Source: Pyrus communis
Lineage: Eukaryota; Streptophyta; Magnoliopsida; Rosales; Rosaceae
Length of the DNA: 64,000 nucleotides
Assembly (NCBI RefSeq): GCF_963583255.1
Contig: NC_084816.1
Span: 14,805,100 to 14,869,099 of the forward strand
Direction of reading: 5' to 3'
The translations under genes and the position numbers were made by a program. How positions within the stretch are numbered: the first letter of the stretch is position 1; each line of letters starts with the position of its first letter. Shown piece by piece: positions 1 to 10,430 of this stretch. The notes beneath the pieces are model-generated. The model was not told where the DNA came from. It saw nothing but the letters and a program-made list of their open reading frames with translations, and did no database searches.

Positions 1-3000
1 CTGATTAGCACTCGTGGCATTCCAAACCTTGCAAAAATGTTAGTTTTCACAAAATCTGCAACCACTCGAGAATCATTAGTTCGGGTGGCTTTTGCTTCCA
101 CCCATTTCGACACATAGTCCACAGCAAGCAATATATAAAGAAACCCATGTGACGAAGGAAAGGGACCCATAAAATCAATATCCCAAACATCAAAGATTTC
201 AACACTAAAAATGGGGGTTTGCGGCATTTGCTGTTTAGGACCAATATTGCCCGTTCTTTGGCATCTATCACAAGACATGCAAAATGTTCTAGCATCCCTA
301 AAGATGGTAGGCCAATAGAAACCACATTCTAACACCTTAAGTGCTGTTCTTTGAGTGCCAAAGTGTCCCCCACAAGCATAAGTGTGACAAAAGGTTAGAA
401 TAGCTTTAAACTCAGAATCGTGCACACACCTACGTATAACTTGGTCAGGGCAATATTTCCATAAATATGGGTCATCCCACACATAAAACCGTGCCTCTTT
501 CTTCAGTTTATCACATTGGTGTTTAAGTAATTCACTAGGAACATGTTTAGACACTAAATAATTCACCAAATCAGCATACCACGGTTCACTTACCTTGACG
601 GACATCAGTTGCTCATCTGGGAATGTCTCTATGATAGGCACGGCATCCTCCTCATGCACCATACGGCTTAAGTGGTCAGCCACCACGTTTTCACTTCCCT
701 TCTTGTCTCGGATTTCGATATCGAACTCTTGGAGAAGAAGCATCCAACGAATAAGTCGTGGTTTGGCCTCCTTCTTGGTGAACAAATACTTCAATGCTGC
801 ATGGTCAGTATAAATAATAACTTTAGTACCAAGCAAATAAGAACGAAATTTATCTAAAGCAAATACAACAGCAAGAAGTTCTTTTTCAGTGGTAAAATAA
901 TTCAATTGTGCATCATTTAAAGTCCGAGAGGCATAATAGATAACATGCGGCCTCTTTTCCTTCCTTTGCCCCAAAACAGCTCCTAATGCATAATCGGAAG
1001 CATCACACATAAGCTCAAAAGGAAGGCTCCAATCCGGTGGAACTATGATACGGGCCGAAGTTAGTGTTTCTTTGAGGTGATTGAACGCCTTCTCACACTC
1101 CTCGTTGAAGTCAAACGCCACATCTTTCTGGAGGAGACGGCAAAGAGGGTTTGAGATCTTGGAGAAGTCCTTGATAAATCGCCTATAAAATCCTGCATGA
1201 CCAAGAAACGAACGAACCTCTCGAACCGAAGTAGGAGAGGGTAAGTAGCGTATAAGATCTATTTTCGATTTATCCACTTCAATTCCTTTTTCTGAAACAA
1301 TATGCCCTAGAACTATGCCTTGTCTAACCATAAAGTGACATTTTTCCCAATTAAGCACAAGGTTAGTTTCTACACATCGTTTCAAAATCATTGTGAGATT
1401 TTCCAAACAACCATCAAATGAATCACCAAACACACTGAAATCATCCATAAATACCTCAATAATCTTTTCCACAAAATCTGAAAAGATACTTACCATGCAC
1501 CTTTGAAACGTGGCCGGAGCATTGCATAAACCAAAAGGCATGCGACGATAAACAAAAGTACCAAAGGGGCATGTGAAAGTTATCTTTTCTTGGTCATCCG
1601 ACGCTATGACAATCTGATTATATCCAGAATAACCATCAAGGAAACAATAAAAAGAATGACCGGCTAACCTTTCAAGCATTTGATCAATGAACGGCAAAGG
1701 GAAGTGGTCCTTCCTTGTGGTGGCGTTGAGCTTCCTATAATCAATGCACACTCGCCAACCTGTTTGGATACGGGTTGGCACAATCTCATTCTCAGCATTC
1801 TTCACCACTGTCACTCCGGACTTCTTTGGAACACATTGCACCGGTGACACCCAACGACTATCAGAGATCGGATAAATCACTCCACAATCAAGAAGTTTGA
1901 TAATCTCCTTTTTCACAACTTCCATCATTGGAGGGTTGAGACGGCGCTGAGCCTCTCGAGTTGGTTTAGCCCCCTCCTCTAGAAGTATGCGATGCATGCA
2001 CGTAGTCGGGCTAATTCCCCTAATATCGGCCAAAGTCCATCCAATGGCCGTCTTGTGCTCTTTCAACACTCGGATCAACTTCTCCTCCTCTATGGCCGTG
2101 AGTGATGAGGAGACAATGACGGGCAATGTCTCGTTGTCTCCTAAGAAGACGTACTTTAAATGATCGGGCAACGGTTTAAGCTCAAGTACTGGTGCCTGAA
2201 TCACTGAGGGTAACAACTTATTAGTGGAAACTGAAATTGAAATTGGGTTAGAAGGCTTACCAAAGTGTTGTGGCAATGACTCAAGTGCAGCGACCATCTC
2301 GGCCTTATCTTCACTTCTAGGCACGGCAAAACCAGATTTTTGCCCAATTCCTTGTGCAATTGTTGTTTCAAGTGTATCCCTCTCCAAAGAATCGAGAAAT
2401 TCCTGCGCCAAATCATCAATTATATCAATAGAAAAGCAAGAATGATCGTCCTTAAGAAATTTAATACTTTCAGAAAGATTGAAATCAATGACTTCCCCAT
2501 CAAATTCCATCGTTAACGTTCCTTTAAACACATCTATCTTGGTGCGGGCTGTCTTCATGAAGGGCCTCCCTAATAAAATCGGCAATGGGGTGGAATGGGG
2601 TGAATCCTCCATGTCAAGCACGTAGAAATCCGCTGGGAAGATCAAATTATTCACCTGTACTAAGACATCTTCCAATACGCCCTTTGGATAGGCATTAGAT
2701 CTATCGGCCAACTGAATAATCACACCATCATTTTTCAATTCACCAAGGTTCATTGAGGCATAAATAGAGTATGGCATGACGTTAATTGAAGCTCCTAAGT
2801 CTAACATAGCATGTTCGAACTTAGTTTGACCAATAATACAAGGGATTGTAAAGCTACCTGGATCTTTGCATTTAGGTGGTAGTTTCCTTTGTAGCACTGC
2901 AGACACATTCTCACTTACCTGGACCACCTCCTTGTTTGAAATCCTCTTCCTCGTTGTGCAAAGCTCTTTTAAGAACTTGGCATACTTAGGGACTTGCTTG

Positions 3001-4814
3001 ATTGCATCAAGGAGCGGAATGTTGACTTGAACTTTCCTAAAGGTTTCCAGAATGTCCTTTTCACTTTCCTCCTTCTTTGATTGCCTAAACCTGCTAGGAA
3101 AGGGCACGTTTAGTGGAATAGAACTTGACAAAGTCAAATTTGGACTTACCTTAGGCGTGTTGGACGGTTTTGGCACAATAAGGGGTTGCGGCAAAGTTTC
3201 TTTCACCCTTGCCGTGGCCTTCTTTGCTTGTTCCTCCTCTTCTTGTAGCAACATGTCCTCTTCTTGACTTGTTTTGGACGGCCTTGGGGTGGTTCCGACC
3301 TCCTTACCACTTCTCAAACTTATGGCGTTTGCAGATTCGAATCCTCCTTTCGGAGTCACCTGCGTTGAACTTGGTAACTTGCCTTGTTCTCTATTAAATT
3401 GCCCCATGAATTCAGCCATTTGTCCCAGTTGTCTCTTCAACTCCTTCACCTCTTGAGCTTGATTCTGCACCTCATTGGCGTAATTGTGCATGTCCTTTGT
3501 TTGTTTTTCTTGCCCCTGCGCCAATGTAGTTAGCAATTGAATAACTTGAGAATTATCAAAAGACGAACCTGAGTTGTTTTGGGACGATGGTGGTTGGTTG
3601 GATTGGTATGGTCGCGGGAATCCAGGTGGGTTTTGTTGAAATCCCCTTTGTGGTGCAGATTGTTGGGCAGGTTGTTGTGCATCTCTCAATCTAAAATTTG
3701 GGTCGTCTCTCCAACCTGGATTATATGTGTTAGAATATGGATCGTTCCTCGGTTGGTTTTGATTCCCATAGCCTATGGCATTGGCAGATTCCCATCCCCC
3801 ATTCTCTATTAATTGAGGGCATGTCTCGGATGGATGCCCTTGCATTGTACACACGCCACACACTTGGTTTTCTTGTGATTTTGACCCCTTGACAACCTCA
3901 GACACGAGAGAAGTAAGATTAGCCAATTGTGACTGAATATCAGAAATTGCACTTACCTCATTCACACTTTGTTGTCGTGGCCCTTCTTTTTGTCCAACAC
4001 CTTCATATTGTTGTGCATTTAGAGCACGATTTGCAATTAGGATCTTGGCTGCCATAGGTGTTTTGTCCACCAATGCACCTCCCGCCGAAGCATCGAGCAT
4101 TTGCCTTTCAATGGGAAGAAGGCCCTCATAGAAGTATTGAAGGAGAAGCTCCTCCTTCATTTGATGTTGAGGACATGATGCAACAAGGGTTTTAAAACGC
4201 TCGTAGTATGCTGGAAAAGATTCTCCTTGACTTTGTTGGATTCCGCTAATTTTCTTCGTCAAGAGAATGACTTTTGAAGTAGGGAAGAACTTCTCCAAGA
4301 AGGCTCTCTTCATGCTCTCCCAAGAAGTAACGGTCCCGGGTGCCAATTCATAAAGCCAATCCTTAGCCTTTTCCACAAGAGAGAATGGAAAAGCCTTCAT
4401 CATCAGAATGTTCCCATCGACATTTATGGGTGTCATGCTCGAACAAACAACCTCGAACTCCTTGAGATGCTTGTTGGGATCTTCCATGGAAAGCCCATGG
4501 TACTTCGGAATGTGGTGCAACAAGCTTGACTTCAATTCGAATTCATCGGTCTTGCCTTGGGCAGCCGCGGGGTATTGAATGCAAAGAGGGGCTGCATTGG
4601 CCAAACCTGAGGCAGAAAGCTCTTTAATGGTTCGATTGTCCACGGCCATGGTTGGTACTTCCTCTTTAACCCAATCCGTGGCTTCCTCTTCTACTTCAGG
4701 TTCGGGACTAGGAGGATTGGACTCTTGCAATTTCTTGTTCCTTCTCAAAGTCCTCTCAAAATCACCGTCAAAGTCGGAGATATGCTCACGAACAGGTTGT
4801 GAGCTATGGGTCAT
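1..4814 (-). CDS. Gag-Pol polyprotein of element A, open to window edge
   Basis: I checked this frame codon by codon from the ATG at 4814 down to base 1 and found no stop: about 1,604 codons, still open. Order of domains: acidic N-terminus, capsid (about 4620-4100), zinc knuckle C-x2-C-x4-H-x4-C at 3819-3860, linker rich in Q and N, aspartic protease with DLGAS at 2787-2801, reverse transcriptase with FMDD at 1440-1451, RNase H (about 1000-650), and integrase with its zinc finger (CMSC at 270-281) and the first part of the catalytic core (below about 180). The last catalytic residue lies beyond the edge. Gag and pol are in one frame, with no frameshift or stop between them. The start was chosen as the first ATG after the PBS and because element C starts its gag at the same point. 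Related copies B and C are full of stops, so A is likely young. Whether it is still mobile cannot be judged without its 3' half. Confidence 0.92.
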   Translation of the reverse strand, partial: MTHSSQPVREHISDFDGDFERTLRRNKKLQESNPPSPEPEVEEEATDWVKEEVPTMAVDNRTIKELSASGLANAAPLCIQYPAAAQGKTDEFELKSSLLHHIPKYHGLSMEDPNKHLKEFEVVCSSMTPINVDGNILMMKAFPFSLVEKAKDWLYELAPGTVTSWESMKRAFLEKFFPTSKVILLTKKISGIQQSQGESFPAYYERFKTLVASCPQHQMKEELLLQYFYEGLLPIERQMLDASAGGALVDKTPMAAKILIANRALNAQQYEGVGQKEGPRQQSVNEVSAISDIQSQLANLTSLVSEVVKGSKSQENQVCGVCTMQGHPSETCPQLIENGGWESANAIGYGNQNQPRNDPYSNTYNPGWRDDPNFRLRDAQQPAQQSAPQRGFQQNPPGFPRPYQSNQPPSSQNNSGSSFDNSQVIQLLTTLAQGQEKQTKDMHNYANEVQNQAQEVKELKRQLGQMAEFMGQFNREQGKLPSSTQVTPKGGFESANAISLRSGKEVGTTPRPSKTSQEEDMLLQEEEEQAKKATARVKETLPQPLIVPKPSNTPKVSPNLTLSSSIPLNVPFPSRFRQSKKEESEKDILETFRKVQVNIPLLDAIKQVPKYAKFLKELCTTRKRISNKEVVQVSENVSAVLQRKLPPKCKDPGSFTIPCIIGQTKFEHAMLDLGASINVMPYSIYASMNLGELKNDGVIIQLADRSNAYPKGVLEDVLVQVNNLIFPADFYVLDMEDSPHSTPLPILLGRPFMKTARTKIDVFKGTLTMEFDGEVIDFNLSESIKFLKDDHSCFSIDIIDDLAQEFLDSLERDTLETTIAQGIGQKSGFAVPRSEDKAEMVAALESLPQHFGKPSNPISISVSTNKLLPSVIQAPVLELKPLPDHLKYVFLGDNETLPVIVSSSLTAIEEEKLIRVLKEHKTAIGWTLADIRGISPTTCMHRILLEEGAKPTREAQRRLNPPMMEVVKKEIIKLLDCGVIYPISDSRWVSPVQCVPKKSGVTVVKNAENEIVPTRIQTGWRVCIDYRKLNATTRKDHFPLPFIDQMLERLAGHSFYCFLDGYSGYNQIVIASDDQEKITFTCPFGTFVYRRMPFGLCNAPATFQRCMVSIFSDFVEKIIEVFMDDFSVFGDSFDGCLENLTMILKRCVETNLVLNWEKCHFMVRQGIVLGHIVSEKGIEVDKSKIDLIRYLPSPTSVREVRSFLGHAGFYRRFIKDFSKISNPLCRLLQKDVAFDFNEECEKAFNHLKETLTSARIIVPPDWSLPFELMCDASDYALGAVLGQRKEKRPHVIYYASRTLNDAQLNYFTTEKELLAVVFALDKFRSYLLGTKVIIYTDHAALKYLFTKKEAKPRLIRWMLLLQEFDIEIRDKKGSENVVADHLSRMVHEEDAVPIIETFPDEQLMSVKVSEPWYADLVNYLVSKHVPSELLKHQCDKLKKEARFYVWDDPYLWKYCPDQVIRRCVHDSEFKAILTFCHTYACGGHFGTQRTALKVLECGFYWPTIFRDARTFCMSCDRCQRTGNIGPKQQMPQTPIFSVEIFDVWDIDFMGPFPSSHGFLYILLAVDYVSKWVEAKATRTNDSRVVADFVKTNIFARFGMPRVLI

Positions 4815-5025
4815 AAACTAGTACCTACACACAAAAGTAAACAAGATAAGTAACCAACTTAATAGACTTGGCACAAGTAAGAAAACAAGTTGCCACACAC
4901 GGCACAAAAACACATACACACGGTGCAAAAAAAAAATTAAAACAAAACAGAAACTAAACAATTTAAACAAGACTCAAGACAAGGGATTAGAAACTTTGCC
5001 AATCCCCGGCAACGGCGCCAAAATT
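4815..5025 (-). promoter_or_regulatory. Leader and tRNA-Asp primer-binding site of element A
   Basis: Plus-strand bases 5002-5020 read atccccggcaacggcgcca, which equals the 3' end of plant tRNA-Asp(GUC) including CCA as I know it, so on the element strand this is a perfect 19-nt primer-binding site. It lies 5 bases from the LTR end (5026). The remaining bases to the gag ATG are a short untranslated leader with an A-rich stretch at 4927-4950. Confidence 0.88.
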
Positions 5026-6030
5026 TGATGCGTAGATTATACGCACACAAACTAAACCCTATTTGTGACAATTGTAGTAATGATGTAAGTAGGGATCGTT
5101 CTAACCGGGGATTAACTAGGGGTGCTAATCTATTTTGAATTGACTTGAAAACACAAAAACTAAATGTAAAGACTCTTAACAAGACTACTATGACTCAGAA
5201 TAGCTTTGAAAGACTCAAACTGCTTAAAAAAATCAAATTGACTCAAATAGAAACTAGAACTTGATTTAGACGAATTTGAAAGTGTTTATGACTCCAAAAG
5301 CTTAAAGATACAAAAATAAAACAAATACGAATGATTAAGACTCAACGAAATATGGGGGGAAATGTGTTTGGACGATATTAAATTAAAAAGACAGAATATA
5401 ATTAAAGGCAAAATGTAAATATGAATGTGATGAAAATATGGATGATGGAATAGCCAAGGGGTTCTTCTCCACACATGTTACACTTGCATACAATATTGAT
5501 TCTCAGTTGGTCTTTCAATAAGTTGTGAAACTCAACACCCCGGGTTAATTAGGTCCGCTTAAATTAACCGTCAAGTTCTCCTTAAGTTAATGAATTGGAT
5601 GGGTTAGCGCAACGCAATTCACCACATTCTCCAAAAGTCCTTTACGTGAAAAGCACAATAAAGATACAATCAAAGATCATTAAGCATTATGAAAACTATA
5701 AGTGTTGACAAGGCATTCGTTACTATGGAATACGCATGAAATTAGTGCCAAGAATTCATTTAACGCGGTTGTTTATAAGCAACCTCCACTACTTGTGAAT
5801 ATAAGTTCGTAACGATTAGGTGAAATTCACTTATATTCTAGAGTCATATTCATGCATGAAAATTAAGCGCGCATTCTTAATAAACATTCATAAATAAGTT
5901 ATCAATCAAACGGTTAAACAAATTGAATCCACAACTTATGAAATTCCAACGAAAGTTAATCAATTCATATTGCAAATATAAACATAGTTTCGAATCACCC
6001 CCTAGCTAAAGGGGGTTTAGTTCCTCATAA

Positions 6031-6226
6031 CTTTGAAATCAAAGAAACCCCTAAACATTCCAACAACTCAAACTTGAATTGTATGAACGTTTAGGCACTC
6101 TTCTCTTCCATTCTCATACGTACAAAACAAAGAGAATTCAATTTAAACTTTGAAATCAAAGAAACACCTAAACATTCCAACAACTCAAACTTGAATTGTA
6201 TGAACGTTTAGGCACTCTTTTCTTCC
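6031..6226. repeat. Direct duplication, about 78 bp, 117-bp offset, in LTR of A
   Basis: The block beginning ctttgaaatcaaagaaac at 6031 recurs at 6148 with only a few changes through the phrase ending gcactcttttcttcc. It contains the conserved post-TATA segment of this LTR family, so R is partly duplicated in this copy. The LTR fragment at 57960 ends at the equivalent point. Confidence 0.85.
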
Positions 6227-6410
6227 TCGTTGTTGTAGCACAAGGTCTAAGGTGAGCTTTGGGGATTATGTGAAGTGTTTTGGAGGGATGGGAAGTGGTT
6301 GGATAGTGGCTGCAATGGAGGAGAAAAACTGCACAGAAATGGAAGGGGATTTGCGGCACAAGGGTTGTGTTTGTGTTGTGTCAAGTGTTGTGAATGGATG
6401 AATGCAAGGG

Positions 6411-6418
6411 TATTTATA
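6411..6418 (-). promoter_or_regulatory. TATA box of element A LTR
   Basis: TATAAATA on the minus strand, preceded by CTCC and followed by CCCTTGC. The solo LTR at 32960 has TATAAATA at 33657-33664 at the corresponding place, and the fragment at 57960 has CTATAAAA near 58721. In all of them a conserved block containing GTGCCG follows 100-200 bases downstream, consistent with a transcription start. Confidence 0.6.
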
Positions 6419-6761
6419 GGAGTAGTGGAGGGAACATATGGCTGTTTGTTTAAGCATGCATGTGCTGGAATGTGGTGGAAAATAGCTAGGAAAGCTGGAA
6501 AGCACAAGGATCCCACGGCAATGACAGTTTTTGATGTTGGATTTGCATGTGTGTGCTGGAAATGGTGTGTGTATGCATGTGTTTGGGAAGCTTTCTTGCT
6601 CATTTTCTGGATGCAATGATGAAGAGTTTAATAATTAATGCATGTAGGTGGCTGAAATGATGAAGAATGAGTGGTGGAAATGAAAGGGAAAGCTAGAAAG
6701 ACATGTGAAGATGCTGGAATTGTGAGTAGGCCACGGCAATGAGTTTTCAGGATGGTTCTTT

Positions 6762-6879
6762 GTGGTTGTGATGCATGTGATTGCATGTGTTGATTGCTAA
6801 GGTGTGTGATGATGAGTGTAGTGGTTGTGATGCATGTGATTGCATGTGTTGATTGCTAAGGTGTGTGATGATGAGTGTA
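6762..6879. repeat. Tandem duplication, 59-bp period
   Basis: The unit starting gtggttgtgatgcatgtg at 6762 is repeated without visible change at 6821. It lies in the U3 part of the LTR of element A, a region rich in GCATGTG words. Confidence 0.9.
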
Positions 6880-7531
6880 AGTGGAATAAAGAATGAATGA
6901 AGGCATGTGAATTAGGTGGAATGCTGGAATGATGAAGGGGATACACGGCACAAGGTTTGGAATGTGGAGAAAGGGGTGTGAATGATTATGGGATGCTGGA
7001 AATCTGGAAAGGCACGGCAATGAAGAATGTTTGGTGCTTGAAATGCATGTGAATGCATGTGAGTGCATGTGTGTGTAAATGGGTGAAAATGTGGGTTAAA
7101 GTGATGCATGGCTAGGAAATGTGAGTGAATGATGTGCATGTGTGTGAATGCATGTGGAATAAAGAAGAGTATGGAAGTGAATAAATCATAATATGGCTAG
7201 TTTAAAGGGCTAGGGTTTAAGTACATAGAATGGGCCTAAAATAGGTTGGTTTGCATGGCATAGAATGTTTGATTTGGGCTAGGCCCTTTGTTTTATGTCC
7301 CCAAAGAGCATACAAGGCTTCAATTTTCGTCCATCCTCTTTGCTCCATGATTAAGCTATCCAATCCATGCCCAAAAGTGCCCCAAATAGCCTCAAAATGC
7401 ACTTTCTTGCTCCCTAAGCCCTTAGAACCTGAAAACACACAAAAGAAGCATAAAGGACTAAAATAACTAGAGAAACATAACGTAAATGCACGAGAACAAG
7501 CCATTTAAGTCGCATGAATATGCTCTTATCA

Positions 7532-10312
7532 ATCATGAGTGGGTTAAAACGACGTTGAGTTCCCTTGTAGGTTTTGCACCTTCCTCCAGCAGAATCCTAT
7601 GCATACATGTAGCTGGATTTATACCTTTGATATCTACAATGCTCCAAGCTATGGCAGTTTTGTGATCCTTCAGTACTCGGATCAGTTTCTCCCCTTCTTC
7701 TGCTGTGAGTTGTGATGATATAATGACCGGTAATGTTTCATCCTCTCCCAAAAATGCATACTTCAAATGTTCAGGAATCGGTTTAAGCTCCAATTTGGGT
7801 GCCTGAATCACAGAAGGAAGATTTTTTTCGTTAGAAGTAGGAAGAGAAATAAAATAGGAAGAAAACTTGCCACGAATTGGTGAACAAGACTCAAGGGCTG
7901 CCACTGTCTGGATTAATTCTTCTTCAATGTGCTCAGAATAATTAAGTTTTCCATGTGTAATGCTATGCACTAATGCCTTCTCTAAATTGTCTTGTCCCAT
8001 ACCTTCATTAAAACAATCCTGCACAAAATAGTCAAACGCATCAATAGACAAACAAGATTCAAAATCATTAGGGTACCTCATAGCATCAAAGATTTTGAAC
8101 TTGACGCTTTCTCCATCAATTTCCATGGTTAAAGTACCATCGTAGACATCAATCTTCGTACACGTTGTTCTAAGGAATGGTCTTCCCAATATAAGAGGAA
8201 GTGCAGTAGGCATAGGGTCATGTTCCATCTCAAGAACAAAAAAATCAGCGGGAAAAATAAGTTCATTCACTTGCACAAGTACATCCTCCAATAGGCCTTT
8301 GGGATATCTATTTGAACGATATGCCAACTGGATTACGACCTTTGTTTCCTTCAAGTCTCCAAGGTTTAGTGATTCATACACTGAATATGGCATCAAATTG
8401 ATGGATGCCCCCAGATCACACAATGCTCTCCCAAACTCTTTCCCTCCAATTACACATGGAATGGTAAAGTTACCGGCATCCTTCAACTTCGATGGTAGCT
8501 TTCTCTGCAAAACAGCTGATACTTACTCGCTTAATGCCACAGTTTCTTGATCATTGAATTTTCTCTTGTTCGTACAAAGCTTTTTAAGGAACTTTGCATA
8601 CTTGGGCACTTGTTTTATGGCATCTAAAAGAGGTAAGTTCACTTGGATTTTTCAGAAAGTATCCAAGATTTCCTTATCAGTTTGCTCTTTCTTAGACTTC
8701 ATAAACCTGCGAGGAAAAGGAATAGGGACGCATGAGTTAAATGAATTTTGAACTTCTTTACTTACCTTATCAGAATCTTTTTTGTTTAATTCTGTATCTT
8801 TCAGAGATTTTTCAGTTTTTGTTGAAGCCTCATCTTGCTCATTTGTATCTTTTGTAGTCCTCTTTTGCATCCTTGGCTGCTCAAAAACTTCTTTTCCACT
8901 CCTTAAAGTCACAACATTCATCTGTTCTGCATTTGGATTCACCACGGTTTGGCTAGGCAACCTTCCTGGTTGGTGTTGTTGCCCCATCAAACTCGCTAAC
9001 TGACTCATTTGGCGCTCAAGGTTTTCAATTGCTTTGTCTGTTTTCTATTGATGAGATTAAGTAGAGTTAGCTAAAGAAGCAATTAAATCCTCAAGAGACT
9101 TACTTGGAGCTTGTTGTTGTTGAGGCTGAAATGGTGCATGCGGTGTTGCTTGAAAGAAGCCAGGTGGACGGTTATAGTTGTTGGGAATAGATTGTTGTCC
9201 ATTGTCTTGATTGTTCCACTTTAAGTGTGGATGATCGCGCCACCCTGCGTTATAGTTGTTGGAGTATGGATCATGCTTTTGTCTTTGTTGCCCCTGAAAC
9301 CCTCCTAACGCATTAGCTTGCTCAAGACCACCTTGATCCATTAACGAAAGGCACATATCTGTGGCATGTCCCATTATTGAACATACACCGCACACCTGTT
9401 TTGGAGCCACCATAACCTGTTGCACAAGATTAGTCAAGTTAGCTAATTGTAATTCAATACTAGAGTTAGCACTTACCTCGTTAACTTTCTTAAGAGGTAG
9501 CTCATCTCTCCCTCCAAATTGTCGTGTGTTGCCAGCAATGTTCTTTAATAATGCCTTAGCATTTGTTGGTGTTTTGTCCATGAATGCTCCTCCACTTGCT
9601 GCATCAAGCATTACATGATCAGTACCACACAATCCTTCATAAAAATATTGTATTAAAAGATGCTCTGAAACTTGATGATTAGGACAAGATGCAACCAAAT
9701 GTGTGAATCGCTCATAGTAATCTCCAAAGGGCTCTCCATGTTGTTGTCGGATTGCACATATGTCTTTCCTTATGCTTGCAGCTTTTGTGGCCGGAAAATA
9801 TTGCTCCAAGAATGCTTGCTTCACCTGGTTCCATGTGTTCATCGATCCTGGAGGTAAATTATAAAGCCACTCCTTTGCCTTAGCTTCTAATGTAAATGGG
9901 AATGCCCTCAACTTGACTTGCTCCTCATCCACATTAGCTGGTCTCATTCCCGAGCATACCACATGAAACTCCATGAGATGCTTGTTGGCATCCTCTGTTG
10001 AGAAGCCATGGCACTTAGGCAAGTAGTGAATCATGCCGGACTTAAGCTCAAATCCTCTTTCTGCATTTGGATATGTGATGCACAATGGTTGTTGATCCGT
10101 ATTAGGCATTGCCAACTCCCTCAAAGTACGGTTATCAGCCATGCCTTCTTGTGGTTCTTCCTTATTTCCGAACTCAAATGTGGTGGAGAAGATGGTGGTA
10201 AAGACACCGATGCACGCTTCTGCTTGATTGTTCCTCGAAGCTTTCGAAATGTTCGTTCAACCTCAGGATCGTAGGAAGCTAGATCAATGCTCTTGGACCT
10301 TCGAGTACGCAT
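7532..10312 (-). pseudogene. Decayed gag-protease region of element B
   Basis: Gag starts at an ATG at 10312 (MRTRRSKSIDLASYDPEVER). A frameshift near 10150 moves into the frame that encodes capsid and zinc knuckle (10142-9057, CGVCSIMGHATDMC). Two in-frame stops follow near 9030-9060; the frame then resumes through the post-gag linker (9008-8652) and, after another stop, through the protease (8510-7533, containing DLGASINLMP and the LGRPFL motif). The frame stops at the junction with element A. Lengths and order agree with gag-pol of element A, so the breaks are losses, not a different design. Confidence 0.85.
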
Positions 10313-10404
10313 ATACTACGAAGAGTACCTGAGATAAAAACAAAAACAAAAACACTAATTAGACAAGAAAAGAAAACAATAAAAAATAAGTAATTAGAAA
10401 TAAC

Positions 10405-10424
10405 AATCCCCGGCAACGGCGCCA
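10405..10424 (-). promoter_or_regulatory. tRNA-Asp primer-binding site of element B
   Basis: Plus-strand aatccccggcaacggcgcca matches the 3' end of plant tRNA-Asp, identical to the PBS of element A. The LTR begins 7 bases further on. Confidence 0.85.
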
Positions 10425-10430
10425 AAATTT

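Larger units (their letters stand above)
1..7531 (-). mobile_element. Element A: Athila-type Ty3/gypsy retrotransposon, 5' half
   Basis: The element reads right to left: 5' LTR (5026-7531), tRNA-Asp-type primer-binding site, short leader, then one continuous gag-pol frame that runs off the left edge of the window. Family assignment rests on the protease signature DLGAS, the FMDD version of the RT active site, the gag/protease layout and the tRNA-Asp PBS, all usual for Athila-lineage elements. The 3' LTR lies outside the window. The right end abuts element B in the middle of B's pol sequence, so A inserted into B; the five bases next to it (7532-7536, ATCAT) should recur at the unseen left end as target-site duplication. 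It is the best preserved transposon in the window. Confidence 0.9.
5026..7531 (-). repeat. 5' LTR of element A (2,506 bp)
   Basis: On the plus strand it runs from TGATGCGTAG (beside the PBS) to GCTCTTATCA; on the element strand it therefore starts TGATAAGAGC and has TG...CA ends. The element-strand start matches the starts of the LTRs at 32960, 57960 and 61117. A TATAAATA on the minus strand at 6411-6418 divides U3 (about 1.1 kb) from a long R-U5 (about 1.4 kb). Two internal duplications (117-bp and 59-bp period) help make it longer than its relatives. Short ORFs inside it are not considered genes. Confidence 0.85.

Noticed and set aside
3052..4821. Several plus-strand ORFs of 60-81 codons over the gag region of element A
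   Set aside because: They are antisense shadows of the continuous minus-strand gag-pol frame and have no codon or domain support.
5069..5115. A tRNA-Asp gene or tRNA pseudogene on the plus strand
   Set aside because: Only D-arm-like and T-arm-like pieces are present, with no anticodon arm or acceptor stem, and the same block recurs at the same place in other LTRs. It is treated as part of the LTR.
6247..6619. Overlapping frames of 114-118 codons on both strands
   Set aside because: Within U3/R of element A's LTR; open on three frames because of biased composition, and cross the TATA box.
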